Source: a virus. Taken from it: 45,114 nucleotides of DNA. A program made the translations under genes and the position numbers. Positions 14,883-24,205 of this stretch are shown in pieces. The DNA lies in the IMG/VR virus record IMGVR_UViG_3300028384_001190, positions 1 through 45,114 of that record, one strand, 5' to 3'. Position 1 is the first letter of the stretch, and every line of letters begins with the position of its first letter. Below the pieces are notes generated by a model that saw nothing but the letters and a program-made list of their open reading frames with translations, was not told the DNA's origin and made no database searches.

Positions 14883-17800
14883 TATGCTGTTGTCCTATAC
14901 TGTCCTGCAAATACTAAGTTATTTCTATTTGCGCTAGTTCCCGTTATCATATCTGCGTCTGTCATTATGTTGTCTTGACCAGACAAAGAAGTTCTCTTAT
15001 AAAGTCTTATATCTGTTTCACCGCCTACGAGTTGACAATGCCAGATATTATTTGTCCAGCCTTCTGATCTACCTATAGAAATTGCTCCGTATCCTGATAT
15101 TGTAAAAGGTAGCCCGCTGATTCTTAACTGACCCGCTGCCCCCGTTGCGTCTACTGCATCTGTTCGTATCCAGCCTTGAATCATTACAATATCACCAATT
15201 TTAGTGTAGGTAGCAGATAAAGTGTCCATCGTAATACTTGTAAAATCAGTAGTGCTCATAAAATAGCTAGGAGTCCAAGTCCCTTCTTCGTAGTCTTCTA
15301 AAGTATTTACATTGGCATCAGTAAAATTGGCCGTTCCTAGCTGTATCCCACCTGGAACAATTATACGTCCATCTAAGCTTGATATTCTAACTCGGTCCGT
15401 AGTTCCTGTACTAAAGTACATGCTTGAAGCGTCGGTGTAAACTGTGCCAGAAGTTGTTCCGCTTTCTCTAAGTCGGAGACGAGGAGTATCAGTTGTATCA
15501 GTATCATTAATTACTACTTCTGCGCCAGCTCCTTGAACTACTAATGTTTTATCTGGACCGCTGTTTCCTATACCTACATTTCCGCTGCTAAGAACAGTAA
15601 CTGCACTTCCAATAGAAGCACTACCATCACTATTTACTTCGAAATCAACACCAGGAACTCTAAATCCGGTTACATTCGTATCACCTAGAGTAACTTCATT
15701 CGAAGTTGTAGCACTACTTGGTGCTGCATTGTACCCTACGATCGTGTTGTTAGATCCAGTAGTAATAGTACTTGTGCTAGTTCCTAAAAAAGTATTTTCA
15801 TCCCCTGTAGTTACTGTTTGCCCTGCGTTGAAACCAAGCGCAACATTACTAGTTGTATTGGTATTAGTTGATCCGCTCAGTGCGCCTTGTCCTACAGCTG
15901 TATTACGATTTCCCGTTAACGAGTTCTGCAGTGCCCTAGTACCTATAGCAGTATTTGAACCTGAAGTTTGATTGCCTAAAGCCAAATATCCGACTGCTAC
16001 ATTATTAGAACCGGTTAGATTGTCTTGTAGAGCGACTTGACCTATTGCGGTATTAGTAAAACCTTCTGTGGTGCTCTCAAGAGCTTGTTGACCATAAGCA
16101 GTATTTGACGCTCCTGTTGTTAAAGATGCTGCTGCACGATATCCCATAGCAGTAGTGTTCTTACCTTGCTCGTTTGCTTGCCATCCTAAAGAGGCAGCAA
16201 ATAACGAAGATCCACCAATGTTAAAATCATCAAATTCTATTAAAGTTCCAGCCATAGAAATTTGTAGCCCAGGAATCCTAAAGCTTGTCACTGTGTTAGC
16301 CCCAAGAGTTATTTCATTCGAAGCAGTCTGACTACTTGGCTCAGCATTATAGCCTAAAATCGTATTATTTGAGCCTCCCGTAAGATTGGTTCCGGCTCCA
16401 GAGCCTACTACTGTATTTTGCGCTCCAGAAGACAATGTAGTTAGAGAGTTATAACCTACTGCTGTATTATCATCTCCTATGCCAGCAGCATCTAAAGCCC
16501 TAAACCCGATCGCTGTATTGTTATTAGCAGTTGTGCTTGCTGTGAGCGCCGCATACCCCAAAGAAACATTATTTATACCACTAGTATTGCTAACAGATGC
16601 TTGCCATCCAATTGCTGTATTACCAAAGGCATTTCCACCTCCAGTTCCATTATCTCGAAGAGCTTGATGTCCAAAAGCAGTGTTTCTCTGCCCATTAACA
16701 TTATCTTGAAGTGCGCCTCTTCCAACAGCTACACACTCATATCCATCTACATTATTCTCTAGAGCTTCGTAGCCTATTCCTACATTGTTGGCACTCGTAA
16801 ATTGCTCAAGAGGTCTTCCAACCCCTGAAGTAGCGCCTATTGCTAGGTTAGTTACTGAAGTTGTGCCTCCGGCTATGCCAATTTCTATGCCCTCAACAAG
16901 CAAAACACTGTCTATAACCACTCGACCCGCTGCGTTATTTGTGTCATTTCTATCAAATACTAAGTCGCCATCTGATTGTAATGTTAAAAGCCACTCATTA
17001 GCATTGTTTCTTCGAATGTCAAAAACTTGTCTATCTGAAGCATCAGCATCATAAACAACATTAGAGCCTGCTATGTCAAAGAAAACCCAACTATCAAAGC
17101 TGGCTCCGCCTGTTACTTGGAGAGCGCCTTCCCCAGTTTGGGCTGCAGCAGTAGTATCTGTTATTTGAACAGGGCCATCAAGCTGAACGGGACCACCAAA
17201 GAAGTTAGTTGCTGCTGTATCTGGTAAATATAAACCCCATTCATTAGTGGCCGTAGTTACGCCTTCATAAGAGGCATGAATTAGGTATGAATTTGTTACT
17301 GCAGGAGCGTCTGAATTATTATTATTTTCATCAACAAGAACTTTTATTCCATAAGCATTAGTCCAAGAACCGCCATTTCTTTGGAGTTCTATATCTGCTC
17401 CGGATATGGTTGTTCCACCTCCCGTTCCTGTACTCAGAGAATTTGTTTGTAGTTTTAACCCTGCTATTTCAGTGACAGCATTTGCAGAGCCTTGGTTGGT
17501 AACACCATAAAATCCATAAAGATTAGTTACGGTTCCTGTTCCTGTAGCTTGATTCACAATCTCACTAGCAACACCCCTAGAGATAGTGGTAGTTCCTGCA
17601 GTATGATTATTTTGTTGAAATACTCTTAACCCATTGACTACATCACTGTCTCCAGTGTTTCTAACATCAATAACTGCACCATAGAGACGATGCTCATTAT
17701 CAACAGTGCCCATATTCGCACTGGAATCAACATCAATGAATAACCCTCTTTTGAGAATGTCCCCTGTAAGAACGGGAGTGTCCCCCGAAACATTATAGTC

Positions 17801-18022
17801 TATTAATAAGGCACTTCGAGAAAAATCTTCGCTATCGTTAAAAACAATACTAGTTGCAAGATCTTCTGCAGGTACAAACTCTACAATACTATCAGACCCA
17901 TCATTCTTTTTTAAGAATAATTTTCCGTCAAAAGTATTGACTGCCAGCTCACCCAGCTCTAAATCAGCCGTGCCCGGAGTTACTCCGGTAGAGGAGGATC
18001 TTTTTAGTTTGATCGTTGTCAT
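14882..18022 (-). CDS. Large tail fibre with YadA-like beta-roll repeats
   Basis: A 1046-residue structural protein, probably a trimeric receptor-binding fibre. It begins TIKLKRSSSTGVTPGTADLE, the same short N-terminal attachment motif as the neighbouring 425-residue fibre. A middle beta-rich region is followed by two long blocks of degenerate repeats of the form NTAIGxxAL or NTAVGxxAL. These resemble the head-domain repeats of trimeric autotransporters (YadA/Hep_Hag type). Each block ends in the same cassette (TSNEITLG or TSNEVTLG, then FRIPG or FRVPG). The C-terminus (NTLEDYEEGTWTPSYF, then YTKIGDIVMIQGW and LRISGLPF) is a fibre-tip domain I recognise from many environmental phage fibres. 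No S74-type chaperone domain was seen. ATGA coupling links it to the mini-gene upstream. Confidence 0.85.
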   Translation of the reverse strand: MTTIKLKRSSSTGVTPGTADLELGELAVNTFDGKLFLKKNDGSDSIVEFVPAEDLATSIVFNDSEDFSRSALLIDYNVSGDTPVLTGDILKRGLFIDVDSSANMGTVDNEHRLYGAVIDVRNTGDSDVVNGLRVFQQNNHTAGTTTISRGVASEIVNQATGTGTVTNLYGFYGVTNQGSANAVTEIAGLKLQTNSLSTGTGGGTTISGADIELQRNGGSWTNAYGIKVLVDENNNNSDAPAVTNSYLIHASYEGVTTATNEWGLYLPDTAATNFFGGPVQLDGPVQITDTTAAAQTGEGALQVTGGASFDSWVFFDIAGSNVVYDADASDRQVFDIRRNNANEWLLTLQSDGDLVFDRNDTNNAAGRVVIDSVLLVEGIEIGIAGGTTSVTNLAIGATSGVGRPLEQFTSANNVGIGYEALENNVDGYECVAVGRGALQDNVNGQRNTAFGHQALRDNGTGGGNAFGNTAIGWQASVSNTSGINNVSLGYAALTASTTANNNTAIGFRALDAAGIGDDNTAVGYNSLTTLSSGAQNTVVGSGAGTNLTGGSNNTILGYNAEPSSQTASNEITLGANTVTSFRIPGLQISMAGTLIEFDDFNIGGSSLFAASLGWQANEQGKNTTAMGYRAAASLTTGASNTAYGQQALESTTEGFTNTAIGQVALQDNLTGSNNVAVGYLALGNQTSGSNTAIGTRALQNSLTGNRNTAVGQGALSGSTNTNTTSNVALGFNAGQTVTTGDENTFLGTSTSTITTGSNNTIVGYNAAPSSATTSNEVTLGDTNVTGFRVPGVDFEVNSDGSASIGSAVTVLSSGNVGIGNSGPDKTLVVQGAGAEVVINDTDTTDTPRLRLRESGTTSGTVYTDASSMYFSTGTTDRVRISSLDGRIIVPGGIQLGTANFTDANVNTLEDYEEGTWTPSYFMSTTDFTSITMDTLSATYTKIGDIVMIQGWIRTDAVDATGAAGQLRISGLPFTISGYGAISIGRSEGWTNNIWHCQLVGGETDIRLYKRTSLSGQDNIMTDADMITGTSANRNNLVFAGQYRTTA
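15650..16795 (-). repeat. Two tandem blocks of beta-roll repeats within the tail fibre gene
   Basis: Protein-level repeats. Block 1 (about 16270-16795) starts NNVGIGYEAL and ends FRIPG. Block 2 (about 15650-16200) starts LGWQANEQGKNTTAMG and ends FRVPG. Each contains several units of about 14-24 residues built round NTAxGxxAL, and each closes with NNTIxGYNAxPSS, TSNExTLG and a PG turn. The shared closing cassette shows that the second block arose by duplication of the first. The DNA copies are diverged, so this is not a CRISPR or recent expansion. Confidence 0.85.
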
Positions 18023-18111
18023 CTAAGTCTCTTTTTCACCACTATTTTTACAGGAAATGCTTTAGCAATAGCCCTATCAACTTCTTTGACTATTGTAATA
18101 CGAGTTATCAC
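18019..18111 (-). CDS. Very small basic protein between two fibre genes
   Basis: A 30-residue frame filling an otherwise unexplained 85-base gap. It starts with GTG overlapping the stop of the 425-residue fibre (GTGA) and ends with TGA overlapping the start of the 1046-residue fibre (ATGA). The product is ITRITIVKEVDRAIAKAFPV after the initiator and then a basic tail (KIVVKKRLR). It has the pattern of a beta strand, an amphipathic helix and another strand. Exact stop-start overlap on both sides and coding-like composition make it likely to be translated, at least as a coupling peptide. A function cannot be assigned. Confidence 0.6.
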   Translation of the reverse strand: MITRITIVKEVDRAIAKAFPVKIVVKKRLR

Positions 18112-19385
18112 GAGTAGGTGCCGCCATCCAACGTAGTAATAGCAACAGTATTTGTGCCAGCAGTATAGCTAAATGTATTTGCGTCAAATGTAAGACTGAA
18201 TCCAGAAGTTACTGCTTCAGTATTTGTGCCATCTCCTACAGTCCAGCTTGTATACGCATCGTACTCTGTAGATACTGGAATATTATAAAAGGTGGCCCCA
18301 TCGTTTGTAAAACTCCATCGAGTTGCGCTCTCGTCCCACAATAGTTGAACATTCGTAGAGCTTCCTCTCTCAATCTCAATACCGGCATCTTGGTTAGCGG
18401 CAGGAACTCCTGTAGCATTATTATTTAAAATAATTAAGTTATCATCTACAGTAAGAGTTTCTGTATTTAGAATTGTTTGCGTGCCGTTTACAGTTAGGTC
18501 TCCAGTTACTACAAAGTCCCCTCCTGCAGTCATAGTTACGCCATTACCAATAGTAGTCGCAGTATCTATTTGTGGCAGTCGAGCTTCTAAGTTTGCAACA
18601 TTAACATCATCGTTAGTATCTGCCGAATCAATAGTAACGGTAGAGCCAGAAGTGGTTATTGTAATACCCCCACTTTCTGCAAAAGTAAGAGTATCCGTAT
18701 TACTTGCGGCTGTTACGCTTGTTTGACCCGAAACTGCAACGGTTTTAAAGATATTCTGAGCACTACCGCGATCTGTGTTTGTAATACTTACTGATCCAGT
18801 AGCATTCGTATTTGTAGATAGACCAGTTCCTGTTGTAATATCTAGAACACCATCGTTGGCAATAGCTACATCATTATCAGAAATTGTGGTGGTAATGCCA
18901 GTTCCACCACTAAAAGTTAATGTTTGACCAGTAGTAAATGTATCTGTATTTGGAGTGCCTTGGTTATCACTAATTGTAAACGAGCCCGAAGGGATTGCAG
19001 CAAAAGACAAATTACCTGAAGCATCAGTAGTTAGAAACTGACCGTCTGATACTGTCGCAGGCAAAGTAAGCGTGAGATTAGCCGCTAAAGCATTTGGAGA
19101 CTTTACTCGAACATAGTTTACTCCATTATTGGTAGCTTCTCGCAGCTCTACGTGTCCACCTAGTGTTGCACTATTTTGAATAATTAAGTTATTGGGAACA
19201 ACAGAACTGCCTTCCAGCATATCAATATATGCTTTACCGCCGATAACGTCGATATCGCCTGTGCCACCTCCAGGTCTACCAATATATAGGTAATTACTAT
19301 TTGAAGAATATGCTAATTCTCCGTTCTCTAATGCGCTAGGAGAGGCTGCACTCGAACTTCGTTTGATCTTAATAGTCTGTGCCAT
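18108..19385 (-). CDS. Tail fibre protein with shared N-terminal attachment motif
   Basis: A 425-residue beta-rich structural protein. The N-terminus (TIKIKRSSSAASPSALENGE, LAYSSNSNYLYIGRPGGG) is paralogous to that of the 1046-residue fibre (IKLKRSSS, then ELGELAVNTFDGKLFL), so both probably plug into the same hub. The rest is rich in Ser, Thr, Asn and Gly with strand repeats such as VRVKSPNALAANLTLTLPA, GQFLTTDASGNLSFA and a LTVNGTQTILNTETLTVDDN motif common in phage fibres. No enzymatic motif was seen. It is preceded by an AGGAT-type ribosome site and followed, with overlap, by the 30-codon gene. Confidence 0.8.
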   Translation of the reverse strand: MAQTIKIKRSSSAASPSALENGELAYSSNSNYLYIGRPGGGTGDIDVIGGKAYIDMLEGSSVVPNNLIIQNSATLGGHVELREATNNGVNYVRVKSPNALAANLTLTLPATVSDGQFLTTDASGNLSFAAIPSGSFTISDNQGTPNTDTFTTGQTLTFSGGTGITTTISDNDVAIANDGVLDITTGTGLSTNTNATGSVSITNTDRGSAQNIFKTVAVSGQTSVTAASNTDTLTFAESGGITITTSGSTVTIDSADTNDDVNVANLEARLPQIDTATTIGNGVTMTAGGDFVVTGDLTVNGTQTILNTETLTVDDNLIILNNNATGVPAANQDAGIEIERGSSTNVQLLWDESATRWSFTNDGATFYNIPVSTEYDAYTSWTVGDGTNTEAVTSGFSLTFDANTFSYTAGTNTVAITTLDGGTYS

Positions 19386-19403
19386 TATATAATCCTATGT
19401 AGG

Positions 19404-19742
19404 CTAAAAAGCCCCTCCGTCTAAAGTATCAGAATTACCTGTGCCTAAAGCTACAGGAACCCATTGATAAACATTAGACGATATTTCTCTATAAATATAA
19501 AAATTTTCTGTAAGAGTATTATACCAAAGATCTCCTTCTTCAATATTATTACCTGTAGGAGTCGAATCCCCCCGAAAACTTTGGTCTGCAAGCTGCTCTA
19601 ATGCTCCTTGTAGAGTAGTAGCAGTTATCGTATTGTGAGGAGTTACAGAAACTTTCGAAGAGAGAACATTTCCTCCCGCAGAAATTACTTCTTCCCCATC
19701 AATAGATAGTTTTCCATTTTGGTAATCAAATTTAAAAGACAT
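19404..19742 (-). CDS. Small tail-fibre-associated structural protein
   Basis: A 112-residue protein (MSFKFDYQNGKLSIDGEEVI, then TTLQGALEQLADQSFRGDST, GDLWYNTLTENFYIYRE). The GDLWYNTxTxxFYIY element is a small beta hairpin I recognise from phage fibre and minor structural proteins. One-base overlap with the 253-residue gene upstream and an 18-base gap before the next fibre gene place it inside the fibre operon. It may be an adaptor or short fibre. Exact role unknown. Confidence 0.7.
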   Translation of the reverse strand: MSFKFDYQNGKLSIDGEEVISAGGNVLSSKVSVTPHNTITATTLQGALEQLADQSFRGDSTPTGNNIEEGDLWYNTLTENFYIYREISSNVYQWVPVALGTGNSDTLDGGAF

Positions 19743-20503
19743 TAGTAGTATACCTCTGTGTAGTCAACTTTAGCTGACCAAACCGTTCTATTATTAGAAG
19801 CGGCTGTAACTAAAACCCTTAATGTATTATCTGTATCATCAACTTCAATATCTGCGTCAAATGCAGCATTTTCAGTTCCAAGAATAAACTTACCAGTGCT
19901 TCCAATAATTCGAGTAGTATTTCCATCTCTTTCTGCTACTCCGTTAATTTGAAAAGCACATGACTCATTTGTAGTAGTATCTTTACCGGAAATAAGAGCA
20001 TCAAAAGCTAAAGATGCATTTTCTGTAACTGTTAGTGCAGTATCGGTAGTTGTTCTAAAATAAATTTCTGTTTGTGTGGTTGTCTCTGTTTCTCCACCAT
20101 ATACTGCAGTTCCTGACTTAGAGGTAGTTATAACATTATTGTCTCCGCCGGAGTAAGTATTTGTCAAAGTAACATCTTTTACAACTTTTAGTTTACCAAT
20201 TAAAAGAGTATTTACTTTACCTTCTGCAGTAACTTCTTGAAAATCGTAATTGTATGTTCCTATATCTATATCTGTCTGTAGCGGGGTCGCAGAAATTGTT
20301 ACAAGTCCGTTTGCGCCTCCCGTAATTGGTCCTAATTGAAGAGCCGCCTGCTCGTCAGTTTGATTTATATCAGACTTGAGAGTTAGCCAATAATCATTTG
20401 AAGTTACGTCAAGATTTATATTATCTTCGTCTCGAATAGTAATTTCAAACAACCAAGTATCTCCTCTTACTTGATTTGGAAAATTATACGCAGTAAAAGC
20501 CAT
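19742..20503 (-). CDS. Tail-fibre / baseplate-associated protein with RGD-W N-terminal module
   Basis: A 253-residue protein whose first about 115 residues are clearly paralogous to the whole 118-residue protein at 28444-28800. Shared patterns are VRGDxW near the N-terminus, YWLTLKSDI or YYFTLKSDI, TYNYDFQ or TYNYDVQ, NTLLIGKLKVVKDVT or QTLLLGKVKVVKDVT. This layout (RGDTWxFxIxI, then a beta sandwich) resembles the N-terminal module of BppU-like baseplate proteins, a comparison made from memory. The C-terminal half is a separate beta-rich domain (TEIYFRTTTDTALTVTENAS, WSAKVDYTEVYY), perhaps a receptor-binding or carbohydrate-binding unit. Confidence 0.75.
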   Translation of the reverse strand: MAFTAYNFPNQVRGDTWLFEITIRDEDNINLDVTSNDYWLTLKSDINQTDEQAALQLGPITGGANGLVTISATPLQTDIDIGTYNYDFQEVTAEGKVNTLLIGKLKVVKDVTLTNTYSGGDNNVITTSKSGTAVYGGETETTTQTEIYFRTTTDTALTVTENASLAFDALISGKDTTTNESCAFQINGVAERDGNTTRIIGSTGKFILGTENAAFDADIEVDDTDNTLRVLVTAASNNRTVWSAKVDYTEVYY

Positions 20504-20730
20504 TAGTCTATCTCATAAATATCAGCAGTAAATGACTGCACTTCAATATTTGCTGTAACACTTTGATGTGAGTCTACAGCAACAGAATATGTATCTTGTG
20601 ACAAGGCTACTGAAACAGCATTACTAAAACTATAAGTTGTTAATTGCTCATCAACATAACGAGTTCCAAGACCTCCTCCTCGAAAGCCTCGAGTTGCCAC
20701 AGCTAGTCGAAAGTTAGGTCCGCTACTCAT
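20503..20730 (-). CDS. Small hypothetical protein in the fibre operon
   Basis: A 75-residue protein (SSGPNFRLAVATRGFRGGGL, then TYSFSNAVSVALSQDTYSVA and FTADIYEID). It has a glycine-rich N-terminus followed by predicted beta strands, and no recognised motif. One-base overlap with the gene downstream and four-base overlap with the gene upstream show that it is part of the same coupled operon. Function unknown. Confidence 0.65.
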   Translation of the reverse strand: MSSGPNFRLAVATRGFRGGGLGTRYVDEQLTTYSFSNAVSVALSQDTYSVAVDSHQSVTANIEVQSFTADIYEID

Positions 20731-22124
20731 GATCGAGTAAGCGTAGTAGTATTACTATCAGGCTGTCCAATAGTAATGGTTACGCCGCCAACAGTAATGC
20801 TGGTATCTGTAATAGATGCGACATTTGATGCGTCGAGACCTGCAAGTCTCCAGAGCTCAAGAACTTTACCTTCCATATCATCAATCATTTCTTGATTCAC
20901 GGTCTCATTTACTACAGTTGCTCCGGCAGTGCTATCTACAAACTTACCAACACCACGAGCTACCATTATACCATTTGTGTTGCTTGAATCAAAAGTAAGA
21001 GAGCCTGGATGTAGTTCTACAGTTACTCTATCGCTTGCGTTATTAGAATCTTTTACGGTCAAACCACCATTATAACCTCGCATACTCAGTTGGGAGGTTC
21101 CAGCCGCATTCATACTTATAGTAGGTCGGCCTGTTCCTGCAATACTACTAACACAATCTTTCATTAGAACTATACCGGAATCTTGACAGGTTAAATTTCC
21201 TGCTAAATCACAGTGGTCATAAGTTCCTTCTAGAAAAGCGCCTTCCAATAAGCTACAGTCTTCAAACCTTACATTTGAACCGTCTGCGAAAGCTCCTTTT
21301 ACATTACAGCCTACAAACTTAGAATTCTTTATGTTTTGTCCGTTTAAGTCTACTTCTGGTTCGCCTATTCCTCTTAGAGTAAAGTTTTTAAAGTTGCGAT
21401 TGAGAGTAATATCTCCTATAAGATCAATTACTCGAATACCATCCGTCTCGGCTTTATCAATAGCATCATTAATATTGTCGTAAGGAGTCTCTTGACCCCC
21501 ATCTCCATTTGAGTCAGCATCTAGATTTACCCAAACTTGCTTTTCAAGATAATCTACCTCGTTTAATAAATGCCCCATAGTTCCAGCAGTATTATGATCG
21601 GCAGAAGCTTCATCCCAAACGGCATCGGCAATTTCTGAAGCAGTTGGACCGGCTGCTGAAGTAAGTGTTCGATTAGAATACTGCCAGATTTCTGCGGCGG
21701 TAGCCCCGTCGCCCCCAGAAGTTCCGGTTGTTCCGGTAACTAGAGAGGATACTACCGCAGGGAATTGAATAACTCCGCTATTATCAAAATATGCAGAATC
21801 AAAATTGTCCGAAAAGAGAACACCTGTAACTTTTACTTTTGTAAGGTCAATATACAACTTCCAATTGTTAATAAGAAAGTAAATATCTCCAGCTTTTTGT
21901 CCCTCTACAGTATTATCGCCTCCCACAGATCTGATGGCGGGTAACCACGTAGCATTGTCTGGCATAGATTTTACCCATTCTTTCCAGTCAGAGTAAATGT
22001 CTGTTTGTATATCTAAAGTTGTTACGCCTTCGTTTACACGAATAATACGGTTCTCTCCATCAAAAGTTACCTTATGATAGAGAGTCCATAGATCCCAGTA
22101 GTAGGCGTAAGCATGAGCTAACAT
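20727..22124 (-). CDS. Beta-helix tail protein (probable tailspike or fibre)
   Basis: A 465-residue structural protein. The N-terminal part (TTLDIQTDIYSDWKEWVKSM, ATWLPAIRSVGGDNT, IYFLINNWKLYIDLTKVKV) is a module I recognise from several phage tail proteins, where it precedes variable receptor-binding domains. A short linker helix (ATAAEIWQYSNRTLTS, EIADAVWDEAS) is also common there. The second half runs as a parallel beta-helix (INDAIDKAETDGIRVIDLIG, FKNFTLRGIGEPEVDLNGQN, IKNSKFVGCNVKGAFADGSN), a fold used by depolymerase and binding spikes, but I saw no catalytic motif. It ends in VGGVTITIGQPDSN. It shares four bases with the next gene. Confidence 0.78.
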   Translation of the reverse strand: MLAHAYAYYWDLWTLYHKVTFDGENRIIRVNEGVTTLDIQTDIYSDWKEWVKSMPDNATWLPAIRSVGGDNTVEGQKAGDIYFLINNWKLYIDLTKVKVTGVLFSDNFDSAYFDNSGVIQFPAVVSSLVTGTTGTSGGDGATAAEIWQYSNRTLTSAAGPTASEIADAVWDEASADHNTAGTMGHLLNEVDYLEKQVWVNLDADSNGDGGQETPYDNINDAIDKAETDGIRVIDLIGDITLNRNFKNFTLRGIGEPEVDLNGQNIKNSKFVGCNVKGAFADGSNVRFEDCSLLEGAFLEGTYDHCDLAGNLTCQDSGIVLMKDCVSSIAGTGRPTISMNAAGTSQLSMRGYNGGLTVKDSNNASDRVTVELHPGSLTFDSSNTNGIMVARGVGKFVDSTAGATVVNETVNQEMIDDMEGKVLELWRLAGLDASNVASITDTSITVGGVTITIGQPDSNTTTLTRS

Positions 22125-22125
22125 T

Positions 22126-24201
22126 TTACTGAACTACTTCTTTCCAGTTTACAGTAAGCATTAACTTGACGTCATTATGTAAAGCAGTTCTTGTTTTCGC
22201 ATAGAAAGACCAGATTACTTTAGATCCATAGAATCCTTTAAGAGTTGCAGTTCCGGTAAATGCCGCTGCCGAAGAAAGATTTGCAGGAGTTTGTAGGTCT
22301 GAGTCAGTATACAATTCCGCTGTAGTAAGACCTGTGTGTTTTAAGTAATAAGTTCCATTATAGTCAGTGACGCTCGAACCAGTTATTTCTACCTTACCCT
22401 GATAACGATTAGTGTTTAACGGGAAGGTCACTTGCTGAGGCTCTCTTAGTGCTATAATAGGATCAGAAGTAGTTATAACAGGCGGACTCGCTGCTGTTAT
22501 AGAATTGAGAGTATTAGTCTTTGTTCCACCATCCTCTGAAAAATTCTTCACGGAGCCATACTGAAAGTTATTGTATGTGTCTGTTAAATCGGCTTCATAA
22601 CGACCAGAAAACATTTCTTGCAGAACTACTTGCCCGCCCTCGTATGCTGTTCCAGCAGTAGAGCTTTCTATTGTAGTTCCGGGAACTAAAGAAAAGTTGT
22701 GTTCTGAATGAATAGAATTAATTTCTGCTTTTAAGTCTATTATAGCATCTAACACTAACCCTTTACCTGGGGTAGCAGTTCCGCCGTCAAAACCATTATC
22801 AAAAGCATAAGCACTAATAGAGGTTGGAGTATAAATACTATGGTTGACTACTCCCGCCTCAATAAGTTCTTCGGGTGAAAGAGCCACTATAAACTGCCAG
22901 TTATCGCTAATGTTTGCAGTTATTGTTGTATGATTAGTAGCAAATGTCGAAGGTTTGCCGGACTCATTTAAGTCCATCTCTGTTTCTGTCCACACAGAAG
23001 AAGACCAAGTTTCAATGTAAAGATCGTCTGCTGTAGAGCCGGTTGACTTATTTGAGAAACAAACAGGTAGAGAAGCAGTCTGAGTCATTGAGTAGGCGTA
23101 TCTATTGCCGTGGTAGTATTCGTGACAAACCACTCTCGCCCCATCAACATAAGTTCCAAATCGAACTCTACCCGATCCGTGCCACTGAACATCAATCCAC
23201 CAAATGTTGTCTTTTGAGAGATCTAATATCTCTTGGCTATCTCCAGTTCCGTCAAGCTTGTCCTTATTCCACGTCGAACGAGGAATAATGTTATCTTTTG
23301 ACGAAGGACTTTGAGCTGCTTGCGCTAGAGTATTACTACTTCGAATAACAACGGCAAATCCAGTTTCATCCGTAGCATTTACTCCACCAGTTCCAACCAT
23401 AAAGAAGAAACCATTATCAGCATCAAACATACCCCAGCGTCGAGTAGACCCCGTAGCTGTAGGGTTGTTTAAAGAAGCTGTAGACATATAAAGGTGTGAA
23501 GAGCCGGGAAAGTAGTGATGATAAGTATTACTTGTCATTCCAGAGAATGCTGATGCGCCCGAATAATCTGACGCAGTAGTGTCAATTAAAATTCTTGCCG
23601 ATTTTCTGTCCTGTGTCCAAGAGACATCTCCGCCATCAATTTCTACAGTAGAAAAGTTATCGTCTATTACACTCTGCTGACCAAACACATAATCGCCAAG
23701 ATGCTGCGCTCCAGATACTCGAAGTTTCCCCCAAGCATCGAGCTGCGGCAAGCCTTCAGCAAATCTAACATTTGCCGAACCTGTAATATCAACATCCATA
23801 CCATATTCTGGATTGTCGTAACCCATAATGTTACTAGCGGGAGTCATTATATCATATGACGCAACTACAGATGCTTTTTGATCTCCCCCGAAACTAATTG
23901 TTGCAGCAACCTCAGGATCCGTATTCTCAAATTTAGCTGTCTTATTATAATGAACTGCTAGTATACCTGTGTCTGCAGTTTTCTCATATACACCGTGAAC
24001 GTGAACCGTTCCAAAAGCCCCGCCTATATCATAGTGACTGCCTATCTTCCATTCGTGAACAGTTCCTCGAGTTGTATCGAGTGCTTGCTTTCCATTATAT
24101 TCGATTTCGGCAGTATGCACCATGTACATACGATCACCAGTGCTCTCCGGAGGTATACGACTAAATCGCCTCGCGCCTGTATCTGTTATTCCACCCGCCA
24201 T
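22126..24201 (-). CDS. Large structural tail protein, probable fibre or receptor-binding protein
   Basis: A 691-residue protein with no enzymatic motif. Notable segments: GTVHEWKIGSHYDIGGAFGT, a LDAWGKLRVSGAQHLGDYVF element that recurs in environmental phage structural proteins, a lectin-like central region rich in Trp, His and Gly (RRWGMFDADNGFFFMVGTGG, DNIWWIDVQWHGSGRVRFGT), and a C-terminal VIWSFYAKTRTALHNDVKLM. The central part resembles a beta-sandwich carbohydrate-binding domain. That and its place in the fibre operon make receptor binding plausible. It lies four bases after the 186-residue gene. Confidence 0.7.
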   Translation of the reverse strand: MAGGITDTGARRFSRIPPESTGDRMYMVHTAEIEYNGKQALDTTRGTVHEWKIGSHYDIGGAFGTVHVHGVYEKTADTGILAVHYNKTAKFENTDPEVAATISFGGDQKASVVASYDIMTPASNIMGYDNPEYGMDVDITGSANVRFAEGLPQLDAWGKLRVSGAQHLGDYVFGQQSVIDDNFSTVEIDGGDVSWTQDRKSARILIDTTASDYSGASAFSGMTSNTYHHYFPGSSHLYMSTASLNNPTATGSTRRWGMFDADNGFFFMVGTGGVNATDETGFAVVIRSSNTLAQAAQSPSSKDNIIPRSTWNKDKLDGTGDSQEILDLSKDNIWWIDVQWHGSGRVRFGTYVDGARVVCHEYYHGNRYAYSMTQTASLPVCFSNKSTGSTADDLYIETWSSSVWTETEMDLNESGKPSTFATNHTTITANISDNWQFIVALSPEELIEAGVVNHSIYTPTSISAYAFDNGFDGGTATPGKGLVLDAIIDLKAEINSIHSEHNFSLVPGTTIESSTAGTAYEGGQVVLQEMFSGRYEADLTDTYNNFQYGSVKNFSEDGGTKTNTLNSITAASPPVITTSDPIIALREPQQVTFPLNTNRYQGKVEITGSSVTDYNGTYYLKHTGLTTAELYTDSDLQTPANLSSAAAFTGTATLKGFYGSKVIWSFYAKTRTALHNDVKLMLTVNWKEVVQ

Positions 24202-24205
24202 TTAC

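Noticed and set aside
15650-16795. Regular short repeats that could suggest a CRISPR or tandem array
   Set aside because: Units vary in length and sequence at DNA level and keep reading frame; they are protein repeats of a fibre.
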